From: Ligustrum vulgare
Taxonomy: Eukaryota > Streptophyta > Magnoliopsida > Lamiales > Oleaceae
Length of the DNA stretch: 64,000 nt
Assembly (NCBI GenBank): GCA_963555705.1
Contig: OY743184.1
Location: 31,754,614 to 31,818,613, forward strand
Direction of reading: 5' to 3'
Below are positions 11,646 through 23,115 of the stretch, in pieces; the stretch's first letter is position 1; the number at the start of each line of letters is the position of its first letter. The notes beneath the pieces were generated by a model. It was not told the DNA's origin and searched no databases. It saw nothing but the letters and a program-made list of their open reading frames with translations. A program made the position numbers and the translations under genes.

Positions 11646-12575
11646 CTAGTTTTCTTCATAACGTTTAAAACACCACCCTGCCTGGTGATTCTTAAGTCCA
11701 CATATATGGCATGGAACTCTATAATCTGGTTGTCTGCCTCCTCTTATTTTTCCTCTGCTTCTTCCTCTTCCACCATGGAAACGAGGATTAGGTCCACCTC
11801 TATAGCCCCTTGCTGTGTTTCTGTTTCCTCCTTGACTGATGTTTATAGAACCCATTCCAATCCTGATTTGATTTAGATAATCTAGCATGCTTTCAAATGT
11901 TAATAACACTGATGTGAGTTCATGCCAGCTCAACTCTTCTCTGCTGTTTAGTTGAACGACCACTGGAGTGTACTCCTCATCTAACCCAGCCAACACTTGG
12001 GTTATTAGGTCTGTATTGCTCACTGCCTTACCTGCTATCTCCAGATTATCAGCAAGTTTCTTGATGTTAGTGAGATACTGGTCCATAGAAAGGGACCCCT
12101 TCCTCATTCTTTGCAGTTCTGCAGTGAGAAAGGTAAGCCGAGACTTGTTCAATACCCCAAAACTTTCTTGGATAGCAGTCCATAGTTTGAAGGAGCTGCT
12201 GCTACCCATTACTCTCATGGCAATATCTGGTGACATAGTGGAGTAGAGCCAGCCCACAAGAAGCTGGTCTGTTGAGACCCATTTAGTATATTCTGGGTTC
12301 AAGATTTGTTCAGCCATTGCACCTTCTGCTGCCGACACTGGATTTGATATCATCTCTTCAAGACACTTCTTAGTTCCCAGTAAATAGCCCTCTAAATTAT
12401 GTCCCTTAATGACTGGCATCACCATGTTTTTCCACAGCAAAAAATTATCTCTATCAAGTTTCACAGAGATGATTTGGTTGAAGCTAAAACTAGCAGCTGA
12501 TGAATGAAGAAAAGGGTTGGTTGTTTGTGATGTGTGATTTGAAGCATTTTCATTGTTTGTGGACATTGCAGACAT
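11646..12575 (-). CDS. copia B Gag
   Basis: Open frame from ATG at 12573-12575 (the frame is open further into the LTR, but this ATG lies 12 bp past the PBS). It contains a UBN2-type Gag core (KLDRDNFLLWKNMVMPVI...GYLLGTK, then AELQRMRKGSLSMDQYL) and a CCHC zinc knuckle (CHICGLKNHQAGWC) close to the C-terminus. It ends with a TAG at 11646-11648, in the same frame as the downstream protease. The stop is therefore either a mutation fusing-site loss or, less likely, a Gag/Pol readthrough stop. Confidence 0.85.
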   Translation of the reverse strand: MSAMSTNNENASNHTSQTTNPFLHSSAASFSFNQIISVKLDRDNFLLWKNMVMPVIKGHNLEGYLLGTKKCLEEMISNPVSAAEGAMAEQILNPEYTKWVSTDQLLVGWLYSTMSPDIAMRVMGSSSSFKLWTAIQESFGVLNKSRLTFLTAELQRMRKGSLSMDQYLTNIKKLADNLEIAGKAVSNTDLITQVLAGLDEEYTPVVVQLNSREELSWHELTSVLLTFESMLDYLNQIRIGMGSINISQGGNRNTARGYRGGPNPRFHGGRGRSRGKIRGGRQPDYRVPCHICGLKNHQAGWCFKRYEEN

Positions 12576-12586
12576 GGTGTAAGGGT

Positions 12587-12599
12587 GGCTCTGATACCA
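12587..12599 (-). other. Primer-binding site, initiator tRNA-Met type (copia B)
   Basis: The minus strand reads TGGTATCAGAGCC, directly adjoining the LTR with no spacer. It is the standard tRNA-iMet complement. Confidence 0.95.
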
Positions 12600-12958
12600 A
12601 GATGGAAATCTGAATATTTTCAACTAAAATTCTTAAATCATTTACATCATTCTGCAAGAATTTTAAAGAGATAAACCTATACATACAACCTATACAAATT
12701 ACACCTGGCAGCATTATGAATCATTTTACAATATGTAGTACTGATATTCTTCCATTTTATCCCAACGAATTCTGCAGAAAATGACAGATTAATTTTACAG
12801 CTGGCAATCCTTGGTGCCAAATTTTGTTGCTAAAGAGAAATCGTGTCTCCCAGATAAGTACCGTTTTAATAATGTGTTTTTTACACTTCTGTTATTTCTA
12901 TGAGCAGTCCCATAAGTATTGCTGTGTGTACATGTCTTGCTTTTCATCAATTTTATCT
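12600..12958 (-). repeat. 5' LTR of copia B
   Basis: Partner of 7902-8260. It ends at the TGGCA duplication at 12959-12963. Confidence 0.95.
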
Positions 12959-12963
12959 TGGCA

Positions 12964-14465
12964 TATTAATAATTTCTAGTTGATTAAAGCTTTTTTTTAA
13001 CTAGTTTGGTAATTTGGTTATAAAATTAGTGTTGGCTCTAGTTTTCCTGTAAAACTGACTGCAGTAACCCTTCTTCAAAAGAGAGAGGAGTTGGTTCACA
13101 GTTTTCTTCTCTCTTCAAAAACACAGTCTGTCTTCTATCGTTTGACATTCCAAAATTGCTTTGACATAAAATAGGAGTAGTATGTGTGATCTTAAAGGCA
13201 ATGTTCCGATGACGATTCTTGTTATTGAGGTGAAGCATATTCCCTATTATCTTTCTTGGAAGGCAGACTAGGCAGTGCATGATTTAATGGCTATAATTTT
13301 GTCTGCTTTTGCTATAAATTCTTTCTGATCCAGGATCAATATTGCTGAAAACACTGACAGTTACTTGATCTTGTCCACATATAACATATGGTGAAAACCG
13401 TCAATCAGGTAAACGAAAACAAATCCTTCAATTTCACCAGTTACATATATGCACCGAAACGTGCAGCCAGCGCCTAAACTTGAGCATTTTTCGGACGACA
13501 CGGAAGTCTTTCGAACCTAAAAGGTTGTATAGGAGAATTTTCTATTAATCAGAATAGATAAGGGAGTATTGTGCAATAGGGTCAAAGGTCACGAGAGTTT
13601 TATGCAAATAGGGCAATTTAAATCTACGAATTCGTTTTCTCATGACGAAACCGTAAATGTGAAAATTAATATTACACAGGACTTTGACGTACAACTTTTG
13701 ACATCCAATTTGATGGTTAATATCACTTAATTGGATACCTAGATTTTACATATATTTAAATAAGTTAGGGACCCATTAGAGAACCAAACACACTGCAACA
13801 AGGGGTCCTATCTCTATTTTTACCTTTAAAAATTCTACCAAGTACACACAGACACACGTGTTGTGTATGTTTTTGCTATTAGGTAAAATGATTATTATTT
13901 AGTGTAAGTGACACATCGGGACATAAATTTACTTTCAGATCCAAGATAACATCAAGTGGGTGGAGGATGAAAAAGCAAAGGCAATTTTAAGCACATAAAA
14001 TAGGGAACAAAAGTATAAACAATCATGTTGTGCCCCAACTAATCTTTCAAAAGCAACCCAATTAAAGCACTAAAAGAAACTCCTTCCACACTTGTTGAAT
14101 ACTTTAGGGGAAAGCTCGGGAGGTAAAAATAAAAAATAGAGAATAATGATGATTGTGCATTTTAGATTTAGGTTCAAAATCTTGATTGTGTAGTCAAAGC
14201 ATTAGCCTTCTGCATTATTAGAAATCAAAAGAAAAGAAAAAAAAGCAGTTTCATTTCAATTATAGAGCGTACTTAATCATGAGGCCCTCCAAAACCATTC
14301 CCTCCATTTTACAAAATCTTGATATTCCAATACATTTTACATAAAGATGAATTACTGGATCCCACCTCTGTCCATCCATTAATTTTCAGTGTCACACATT
14401 TGATTTTCAGGTTTTTCTTGACCATGCAAAAATGAAAATAATTTAAAAGTCACACGATGAAGAAT
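12964..14465. other. Intergenic; possible remainder of copia A LTR, then ANT 3' flank
   Basis: 12964-13250 could be the part of the copia A 3' LTR displaced by copia B. It has a CTGCAGTAACCCTTCTTC...TTCTTCTCTCTTC tract of the kind seen near copia LTR ends, but there is no partner LTR to confirm it. From 13280 to 14465 I see AT-rich sequence with no gene, RNA or clear repeat. The last few hundred bases should hold the ANT 3' UTR and polyadenylation region. Confidence 0.35.
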
Positions 14466-17400
14466 TCATGAATCGTTCCAGGCAGCAAAAGCTGGCAACT
14501 GAGCCATTGTGAGCGGAAGAGGCCTCAGTTGGGTAGTAGTAATGTGCGTCCATGGATTAATTTGAGTCGAGGTTGAGGACGAGTTGCCGTCAGGCTTTGC
14601 AAAGAGGATGGAAGCACCTGTTTTATCTGGACTTGCTTCCCTTGAGCTGCTGCTCAAGCTGGTAACCAAAGACGACGCGTTCGACAAGTAGTGTTGTGTT
14701 CCAGGATTGATTGGCTGGTTCACGTTAGACGCGCCGACTACAATCAGATCCTGCAGCCCTACTGAGAAAGAAGGGTTTTGATAATTTCCTGAATGCATTG
14801 TTTCCAAAGAATCATTTTGTTGATGCAGCACCATTTTCCAGTCAGGTACATTCTCCAGTTGTGTGGCCTCGGGCTGGGGCTGCGGCTGCGGCTCCCTCTC
14901 TTTATTTCGCCTTGCTAACTCTCCAGTAGGCAACGTGCTGCTCGCAATAATTTTCTCTACAGCATATCTTGATATGTCAAAGTTGGTCACAGCATTTACG
15001 CCCCGGAACTTGATTGCAGCAATATCATAGGCTTCAGCTGCTTCCTCTTGAGTGCCTCGAGAAAAGAAAATAAACCATAAAGAATTTTATAGATAAAAGT
15101 GACTCGTAGCTCTCTCTATCATTTTTGTCTCGAGGAGCAGCCTTTAAAAAAGTTCATTCCCACTGAAAATCAACCATCGGTCAAAGTAAGGTGTGAACAG
15201 CCTTGTAAAAAAGCATGCTTGCAGACAACATGCCCATGTTTGTTCCCATTCTCTAAAATATCCTTCTTTTTTTATTTTTTTCACTCTCATTTTTAATTGT
15301 CAGTTCTCTTCCAAAAAAAAAAAAAATATTGCACATAATCCTCGGACTTCTAAAAAAATGGAACTTAAACACAAATGAAGCAACACAGTGAAAAGACAAT
15401 AAAAACCCATTGATGAGAACTTACTGAAGGTTCCAAGATAGAGGTCCTTGTTCCCGGCAACCCGGCCAATCCGAGCTTGCCATCTGCCGTGCTGGTGATG
15501 CCTTTAAACGTAAAACCCAGGTTTTAAGGTTTGCAACCATAAATTCTTAACAGTGTCTCTAATTTTGAGAACGATCATGCTACTCGTACTGATATTTGTA
15601 CGTACAGATATCTCACTGTAACAAAGAAGTCTCCCATTTTTTCAGCTACATTGAGACATCTGTATGTACATATATCTGTACAAATATCATTTTTGTTTTG
15701 AGAATAATTGAATATTATCTAGTAACTGATATATTCAAATGAACCTTGTTACTCCTCTATACATTGAAGCTCCCCTGGAAAATCCACTACTTTTCCTGGA
15801 AAACAAAAGCTGTAAATGAGATTCCACCCGTAAACTACTAGGAAACAAACCCATGTTCTTATTCTTCGTTTAACAAACCTTCTTAAGTGTGCGACGTATT
15901 CTTGTCTATTCATGTTCTTCATCCCCTCAAGCTCTTGCTGGTAATTCTCCAACTACACAATAGTAATAAAACTATAATTTTGTTGGCGAAAAACATCAAA
16001 AGGTTAGAGCCCGTTCAATAACGGAAAAAATTTCACTTCAACTTTTCAAACTTAATCTCAACCATCCATTCTAAATCAAGTTCACAATCTTTTACTTTTA
16101 AAACTTTTTTAAACCACACATCCATCAAAAATAAAAAAAACTACAAAAGTCAAAAAATTTCACATTACCAAACACAAGCCGAGGTAAAAACGATTCATAC
16201 CGGGAAATTAATATGCGTCGAGGGTCCCCAGTACTTGAGGGCAGCAAGATCATATGCTCTTGCAGCCTTCTCTTCCATATCATAACCACCTAAAATGAGA
16301 TATATCATCATAAGTATTTACTACACGAAGTACACTTAACACACTTTTAAAAGAGACAATAATCTTACCCAAGTAAACTGAGATTTATATGATTTGATTT
16401 GATGGAAACAGTATATGATCCAGAACAATAATTGAATATGTCAAGAAAAATCAAACCAAAAGTTAGACAATGAAAAATACGGGAGTCAGAACCTATAATA
16501 AATCCAAAAGAATATTTATTGTAAAGGGTATCAATTATTCTTGGCTAACCTTGCCTCCCTTTTCTAGTCTGCCCCTCCTTCTTGCAACTGTTATCCCACA
16601 GATGAGCTTCATACCTACCAGTCCACCTATGTCTGAAAAAATAGTAGAAAAATTACATCCAATCAAATCAGGTTGAATACAGGCTAAGACACCATGAAAA
16701 TTTTGCACACCCAACCAAAATGTTGAAAAAATGGGCTACCTCTAAACAAAACAAAAGATCTTCTAGTCTAGCAAACTGAAAAAGGTTGGATTTTCACAAA
16801 AGCTACAATATGAAGATCGCATGTTCAAATTTACTAAGCACTTTGTGATATCAGTCAATGGTATCCATGACCAGCTTGGAGGCTAAACTTATGATTTACA
16901 TCCTTCACTTATCCCTGGAACAGGAGCAACCGGGATGCTAAGGACACGAAAAATGTGCAAGTAATGACCCTTTTTTTTTTTTTTTTAAAGTACAGTCTAG
17001 TCTAGCAAGAGAAATGTGCAAGTAATGATAGAGTGGAAACTAGCGAAAATGTAGTAGACTAACCTAGTTACACCTCTGTACTGGGATGTTCTTTGCCCAA
17101 ATGTGTCTATAGATTTCCTATGAGCAGTTTGCTTTTGTGCAAGTTTTTCAGATCCCCTCTTCTTGGTTCCCAAGGCTACACAGTGAGTCTCTGTGGGTGA
17201 GACTTGCCTTGAAGCAGTTACACAACTAGACTGAGAATTAGGACTCATGGACAAGCTCAAAGACTGCAAATCCCCACAGCTCATTGCACCTCTATCTTCA
17301 ACCGTACAACCATTTAACTGCTGCTGTAAAGGATGCCTATCCACCCATGGAACTTCAGCTTCAGTTGTTGGAGGAACATGAGTGTTACACTCTACAAGTT

Positions 17401-18014
17401 GAGTTTCCTTAGCTTGTTGTTCCTCATCTACTCTCTGGTGCATACCATTGAACTGTAGCCCAGAATAATACTGATGGTGTTGCTGTTGCCTAAAGGGCTC
17501 TTGGTTGTAGAATATGCTGTCTAGGCTTAAATCCATCGTCTCTCTCTCAGAACTCCCGTAGCCATGACTTGTACCACCCAAGAAATCTTCCAGTTTAGGA
17601 GAAGAATTTGGTACCATAGCTACATCAAAGGAGCCCAAATGAGAGCAAACATTAAACAGTAAGTTAACAAAATGACTAAAAATGAAGGACATAATAAGAA
17701 GCTAGCCAACCTTGTGGGTGAGATCTAGAGAATGCTTCCATAATGCAAAGTGAACCGTCAGATTTAAGAGGCATTGCTGACAAAGGAGTGTGAAAACCAC
17801 CCATTTCACCTACTCCGTAACATATTGTTGAAGTATTTAGGTGAAGAGGTGAATGATAGAAGTTGCTCGATGGAGCTTCAGTGGTAGTAGGAGGGGCTTC
17901 AGCGTGATGAGTGAACTGATGACGAGAATGAGGATCTGAAGCAGAAGAACCCTCCATATTCAAGGGTGATAGAGAAAAACCCAACCAGTTACTGTTATTG
18001 CTGTTATCATTCAT
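14466..18014 (-). CDS. ANT: AINTEGUMENTA-type AP2/ERF transcription factor, 9 exons, 610 aa
   Basis: Minus-strand coding exons: 17711-18014, 17064-17619, 16550-16632, 16369-16377 (9-nt micro-exon encoding VYL plus one base), 16201-16289, 15879-15952, 15745-15795, 15425-15501 and 14466-15055. All splice sites are GT/AG and the sum is 1833 nt, in frame. Two AP2 domains lie at about residues 281-347 ([27 protein letters not shown]) and 383-440 ([19 protein letters not shown]), joined by a conserved linker ([18 protein letters not shown]). ANT-specific motifs set it apart from [50 protein letters not shown]-like [38 protein letters not shown] and the end [12 protein letters not shown]. In angiosperms ANT is a nuclear DNA-binding factor promoting organ initiation and growth. 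The gene is intact by every test available here. Confidence 0.95.
16007..16180. mobile_element. Tourist-like MITE in ANT intron 5
   Basis: It lies within the intron 15953-16200. The ends are GAGCCCGTTCAATAACGG and ATTACCAAACACAAGCC (reverse complement GGCTTGTGTTTGGTAAT). The interior (CTCAACCATCCATTCTAAATC, AAACCACACATCCAT) is recognisably related to the MITE at 6569-6729. TTA precedes it, but no matching TTA follows directly, so the borders are approximate. Flanking splice sites are intact. Confidence 0.65.
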
Positions 18015-18636
18015 GGACTTCGTCTTCTACAAATTCAATTTTTCTTTTTTCTTTTCCCCCTCTCTCCTCTCTTTTGTTGCCTGTTCTCAGGGCAAGTCAA
18101 TCATTGAAGACAAATAAAGTAATTATTTTTCTATTTTGATCCTTCATCTGAAAAACTTCGTAATTTCACTGCAGAAATTTCATAAGAACAAAAAAAATAT
18201 TGACAACAAGAAAACTCCTCTCTCCCTTCAAGACAACAAAATAAGTCCTTATCCTATCCTTCCTATATTACAGAAAGATTTTTTTAGAAACAAATGTTGG
18301 AAAATGGGTAGTACAAATACCATGGGGATCTGTGTACATCTATATCTTTGAAGTATCTAGGAAAGAGGAACATTTTGCTAAAAAAAAAATTTCGTAAAAT
18401 TTTCTTGCACAACTCTTGAAACCCTACCTTAAACCCAGAAGAAGACGTGAAGCCAAGACCTCAAATGCACCTATATATATAATACTTAGCAATATCCTTA
18501 CATGTTATTATCTAAATAATAATAAGAATGTTGATTAATCCCTTAACCATTTTAAAATAGGGAAAAATGTATATTGTTTTTTGACTTCTATTTTCTTTTC
18601 TTTTGTCTCTTTCTTTCTTTTTCTATTATATATATA
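18015..18636 (-). promoter_or_regulatory. ANT 5' UTR and proximal promoter, with TATA-like tract at 18471-18484
   Basis: Upstream of the ANT ATG the template shows a pyrimidine-rich tract on the plus strand (18035-18075), i.e. a purine-rich leader on the gene strand. The only TATA-like run is ATTATATATATAG at 18471-18484, about 460 bp before the ATG. That would imply a leader of roughly 430 nt, possibly with a leader intron. This is inferred from position and sequence only. The hAT-type MITE at 18637 caps this interval. Confidence 0.35.
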
Positions 18637-19218
18637 CAGATGGCAAACGGGTCGAGCCGCTCGTTGGCTCGACTCGTGAAAACACGAGCCGAGGACGGCT
18701 CGGCTCATCAAGATCACGAACTCAACCACGAGCCAATCACAATTGTCGAATCACGAGCCGAGCCAAGTGCTCGGCTCGTGGTTAAACGAATGACTCGTTG
18801 GCACAAGCCGCTCTGCTCGTGCCAACGAGCTTTGACGAGCCAAGCCGTTCGCCGACTTGTCAAAATAACAAAAAAAAAAATTAAGTTATTAATCATTTAT
18901 TTAATACATAACTTATTACTTATATTTATAACTTATAAGTATAAGTGTATAACTAATTAAGAATTTATATCAATAATATTAAATATTATATTCAAGATTT
19001 CAAATATTTTAACTATCGATTCGATTGTCGACTAAATCAACGTAAGACGATAGAGGGGTTTAAAAAAAAAAAAAGACGGTAGAGGGGTTTACCGTTTAAA
19101 AAAAAAAAAAACCGAGCTCAATGAGCCGAGCTCGGCTCGGCCCACGAGGCACCAGGCTCGGCTCGTTTGACCCGAGCTATCGATCGAGCCGACTCGGCTC
19201 GACCCATTGCCCCCTCTA
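18637..19218. mobile_element. hAT-type foldback MITE, ~582 bp, upstream of ANT
   Basis: The left end CAGATGGCAAACGGGTCGAG and the right end (reverse complement TAGAGGGGGCAATGGGTCGAG-like) form inverted repeats. Dense GAGCCGAGC/GCTCGGCTC subterminal repeats fold back. Flanks are TATATATA on both sides, consistent with an 8-bp duplication, though insertion into a TA microsatellite leaves the borders ambiguous. It lies ~620 bp upstream of the ANT start codon. Confidence 0.8.
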
Positions 19219-19339
19219 TATATATATATATGGGTTTTGGCTAGCTTATTTGGGGAACAAAAAATCTGGAAAAAAATTACACATGTATATCTCAATAATT
19301 AAATTTTGTACAAGCACCTTTATGAGTTTTGGTTGTGTT

Positions 19340-21350
19340 CGTTTGGGGCATGATTGTCCATTGTAATTCAGCCTATGTTGGGTAAACAGTTTATAAATCA
19401 CACAATTTTTCAAATTATTTTTTAACAATACAAATTTTCGCTCTACACTTCTCAACAACACATTTCACCTCAAAATCATAAATAAATCAGTTATAAATCA
19501 CTACAGTGTTACCAAACGGAGGATCAATTTATAATGGACACTTTCTCAAAACCACTTTTTAATCATAAACATTTTTTCTCTACAATTTCTAACCATATTT
19601 TACTTAGGAAGCCTAAATAATACACATTATAGGCCTTTTCTGTTTAAAAACATATTTTTTTTATGTTTTTTAGGTAAAATATGTGATTGAAAATGAAGAG
19701 GGAAAATATGTGTGGTTAAAAAGTAATTTAGAAAATTATGTTACTTAAAACATGTTTAGAAATACTTTTGCCAAACAGAGGGTAATGAGTTTGTGGCCGT
19801 CGAAGTGTTACAATTATTTTGTTTATTGGTTTTGTTTAAGCTTCCGTCGAGAAAGATCCCAATAAAACTTAACCTCGTTTGAGCCCCATTATTTTAGGAA
19901 AAATATAATAATTTTTAAAATATAATGATTTTTAAACTATTTTATAATGAACGTGAGATTTAAAATGAGTTTTGATTAAAAAAAAATGGCTCAAAATTTT
20001 TTTGTCTTATTTTTTACAAAATTATTGGTAAAAAAATAAAAGAAAAAGATGTTTTCGATTTAAAATATGTGATTTAAAAAAATGATTTAGCATTTGTTTG
20101 ATAAACAGAATAAATCGGCATATAAATCAGTTTATATATTACATAATTTCTTAAATCACTTTTTAATCATATGTATTTTTCTCTCAAATTTGCAACCACT
20201 TTTTTTACCTCAAAATTATAAATAATGACGTGTTCGATAATCTGTTATAATTCAAATTATAATGGGTATAATTTTTCAGACTATTTTTAATCATATATAT
20301 TTTCTCTTTTTAATTTTTAACAACATATTTACCTAATAACCCCAAATAATAAATATTATAAATCAAATTTTATTTATTTCACTCGTCAAACGGATAATAA
20401 ATCACTTTGTAAATCAAATGAGGTTACCAAAAATTGATGATTATTAAAAAAAACAAAATGACAATCTATATTTTGAGGACCTGAATCGATCTTGTTTTGA
20501 ACCATTGATGAAGTGCCTCCTAAAAACAGGATTGAGAGCAATAAAAATTGATTATTCGTGGATCTAGTGGAGGTGTAAAGAGCCAATGGGAGAAAATTTA
20601 CAGTCAGGCTTGGTTAGATTTGACGCGCAGAGAAATCTGCATATCCCGTCACTTCATATATTACAGCTTTTCAATATCCAGCTGCATATCTCTCTCATAG
20701 GTCCATTAATCAGTCAGATTCAATTCCATGCATATTGATATTTTTAGATTCCACCATCTATTTGGTAAAAAAAAAAATTATAAAGGATAATTAAAAAAAG
20801 ATTTATAAAATTATGTGAATTAATTTGGACAATCAATATCATTTTAATTCTCCAGCCTAACGGAGCCAAAGAAAGATTTTATGTTTCCGAGATAAAAATG
20901 TAATTGGAAAATTAATTAAAGCCTATTTGGTATAGGAATTTTTGGAAGAATCTTGAGCCTTGAAAAAAATGTAATTGGAAAATGATTGAAAGCTGTGATA
21001 TTAATGAATACAATAGAAATGCGTGGTTGAAAATGAATTAGTGAAAATTTTAACTTTATCAAACAGACTCTCTAAGGTTCTACTTTTTAACACTGTTGCA
21101 ATTATAAATTAGTTTATTATATTTTTAGAGATGATGTATGGTCTTCTTTAATACTATTGCAATTTTATACTGATTTATTTATATTTTTAGGGAAGACGTG
21201 TTGTTAAAAAATGGAGAGAGAAAATGTATGATTAAAACGTAATTTGAAAAATTATATTGTTTAAAAATTAATTTCTAAATTGCAATGATTGAGTTAAAGA
21301 ACTGAGACTAAAATATCTAGCTTAGCCTCATTTTCATAAAAGTTGTTTTA
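19340..21350. repeat. Nest of Tourist-like MITE copies and halves
   Basis: Repeated units share an outer end of the form CCTCTGTTTGG(T/C)AAA. The next segment is AAATCA...AACCACTTTTTAA(C/T)CA(T/C)A, then TTTTCTCTC and TTTTACCTAAAAAA, or the reverse complement of that order (for example 19660-19795, where TTTTTTAGGTAAAATATGTG leads to GCCAAACAGAGGG). Copies are visible at about 19362-19525, 19525-19795, 20090-20230, 20235-20405, 20920-21070 and 21100-21345. No genes. Confidence 0.6.
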
Positions 21351-21659
21351 AGCCTCTGTTTTGTAAACATTTGTTTATAAATTTTGTTTATAAACGATTA
21401 CATAACAATATCTAATTTGACCTGTCATTTTTCTGAAAAGTCAATAATATTTGCTGATCAAAGATTCTCGCTCACTATCTTTTACTTTTCAAAAAAATGG
21501 ACTAATTAAATGTTGACACGTAATTATATATAAACAAAATTTATAAACAAATTTTCTATTTCACAATATTTCATAATGTGTATATTAGCCTATGTTTTGT
21601 GAATTTTTTATTTTGGCTATAAACCGATAATGTAATCTTTTTGAAGTTTACCAAAGAGA

Positions 21660-22670
21660 GACTTTGGCTGCGTTCTATTTATATTTCAGTTTTCTATTTT
21701 CATTTTTGATAATGTTTTTTATTTTCTATTTTCAGTGTTGTTTTCAAAATTGCTGAAAACGCGTTTGATTTGTTATTTCTAAAAACTGTTTTCGAAAATG
21801 AAAACCTGAAAAACATGTTCTATTTGAAATTTTGCAGAAATTTTTTTTGTATATTTGTAATTATATTGCTTGTGATAAATTTATAAAATGATATTTTATA
21901 GATTGGGACAACCTTCTTGATCACATTGTATGATATTTTGTTTAACTATAAATCACTCATCATTCGAATATGGTTGGAATAATTTGATAAGTAAAGTATT
22001 ATTGAAATAAATATATGTAATTAATTAAATTCTATATTATAAAGTAAGAATAGAAAATGAGTTTCAATTTTTTAAATTTGAAATGCCAAATTTATTCCTT
22101 ATTTTAAAAAGATTAAAAAAGAGTTTTTTAATATTTATTATTATATAGACTCTTTAAAATAAAATAAAATAATTTTTGTATTTCGAGGGTTTTTGAATAA
22201 CGAAATTTTTTTTTATTTAACTAACTTCGAGATTTTTGTAAAAATAAATTTTAGCTATAAATAATATTAGAAATAATAATTTGTAAAAGAAAAATATTTA
22301 GCTATAAGTAATACTAGAAATGATAATTTGTAAATAATACTAGAAATGATAATTTCTATATAATACTAGAATTTATTTATTTATTTATTTTAGTTAGAAA
22401 TAAATTTTAGCTATAAATAATATTATAAATGATGATTTCTAAAAGGGAAAAAAAGTGGTATTGATTGAATTTTTTAAAAAAAAATGAAAATGCGCGTTTT
22501 CCCTTTCGTAAAGAAAACTCGAAAACCGTCAAAAATGTGTTTTCTGTTTTCTTTACAAAATTTATTTTCTATTTTTCGTTTTCATTTTCGAAAACAGTGT
22601 AACAGAACGCGTTTTCTGTATTTTCAAAAATAGAAAACAGCTGGAAAACAACAAAGAGTACGCAACCTTA
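21660..22670. mobile_element. Foldback DNA element, ~1 kb
   Basis: The left end GGCTGCGTTCTATTT and the right end GAGTACGCAACC form an imperfect inverted repeat. Inside them GTTTTC/GAAAAC-rich subterminal tracts mirror each other (21685-21840 versus 22490-22650). The middle is AT-rich with repeats of AATACTAGAAATGATAATTT. No ORF and no clear target duplication, so the superfamily is unassigned. Confidence 0.55.
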
Positions 22671-22771
22671 GTTTTTTTTATTGTCCTTCCAAGTTCTCCC
22701 ATTTCTATTATTTTCACTTCTAATTTCACTCCTTCTCTTTAAACACCAAAATTTTCTTATCATGCATGAAA

Positions 22772-23115
22772 TTAAGTCTCTGTTTGGTAAACATGTTAAA
22801 AAAAATCCTAATTTCTCAAACTATTTTTTTTCTTTCCACATTTTACCTAAAAAATATAAAAAATATATTTTTAAAAACAAAAAATTTAATAACCAGAGGT
22901 TTAAATTTCTACCTCTTTCTTACATTATAGGTAAACATAAATGATTTGAAAAATTAGTAAAAAAATAATATATCTTTTTGAAGAGTTGTTAAAAGTTTTG
23001 TGTTTAAAATTTATTTTTATGTTTTTAAGGTAAAATATGTTGTTGAAAAGTGGAGAAAGAAAATGTGTGTAGTTAAAAAGAGATTTAGATAAATGTTTGC
23101 CAAACTGAGGCTTAA
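22772..23115. mobile_element. Tourist-type MITE, ~340 bp, complete
   Basis: Best-preserved member of the local family. It begins TTAAGTCTCTGTTTGGTAAAC and ends GTTTGCCAAACTGAGGCTTAA, so the inverted repeats sit inside a TTA/TAA flank. The right half (TTAAGGTAAAATATG, AAAAGTGGAGAAAG) mirrors the left. Confidence 0.75.

Larger units (their letters stand above)
7902..12958 (-). mobile_element. Full-length Ty1/copia retrotransposon (copia B), coding-defective
   Basis: The 359-bp LTRs (7902-8260 and 12600-12958) are flanked by a perfect 5-bp target duplication TGGCA (7897-7901 and 12959-12963). On the minus strand the order is 5' LTR, tRNA-iMet PBS (12587-12599), gag, protease, integrase, reverse transcriptase, RNase H, purine tract (GGGGGAG at ~8261), 3' LTR: the copia order. 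By eye the LTRs differ at about 17 of 359 positions. The element ends are AGAT...ATCT rather than TG...CA. It inserted into what looks like the 3' end of copia A. Five in-frame stops and one frameshift disable it. Confidence 0.95.

Noticed and set aside
14466..18014. BABY BOOM or PLETHORA as the identity of the AP2 gene
   Set aside because: The BBM-specific internal motif is absent, while the ANT-type motifs ([30 protein letters not shown] end) are all present.
22681..22944. 87-codon open frame rich in Phe, Lys and Leu
   Set aside because: It lies inside a Tourist-type MITE; composition reflects AT-rich repeats.
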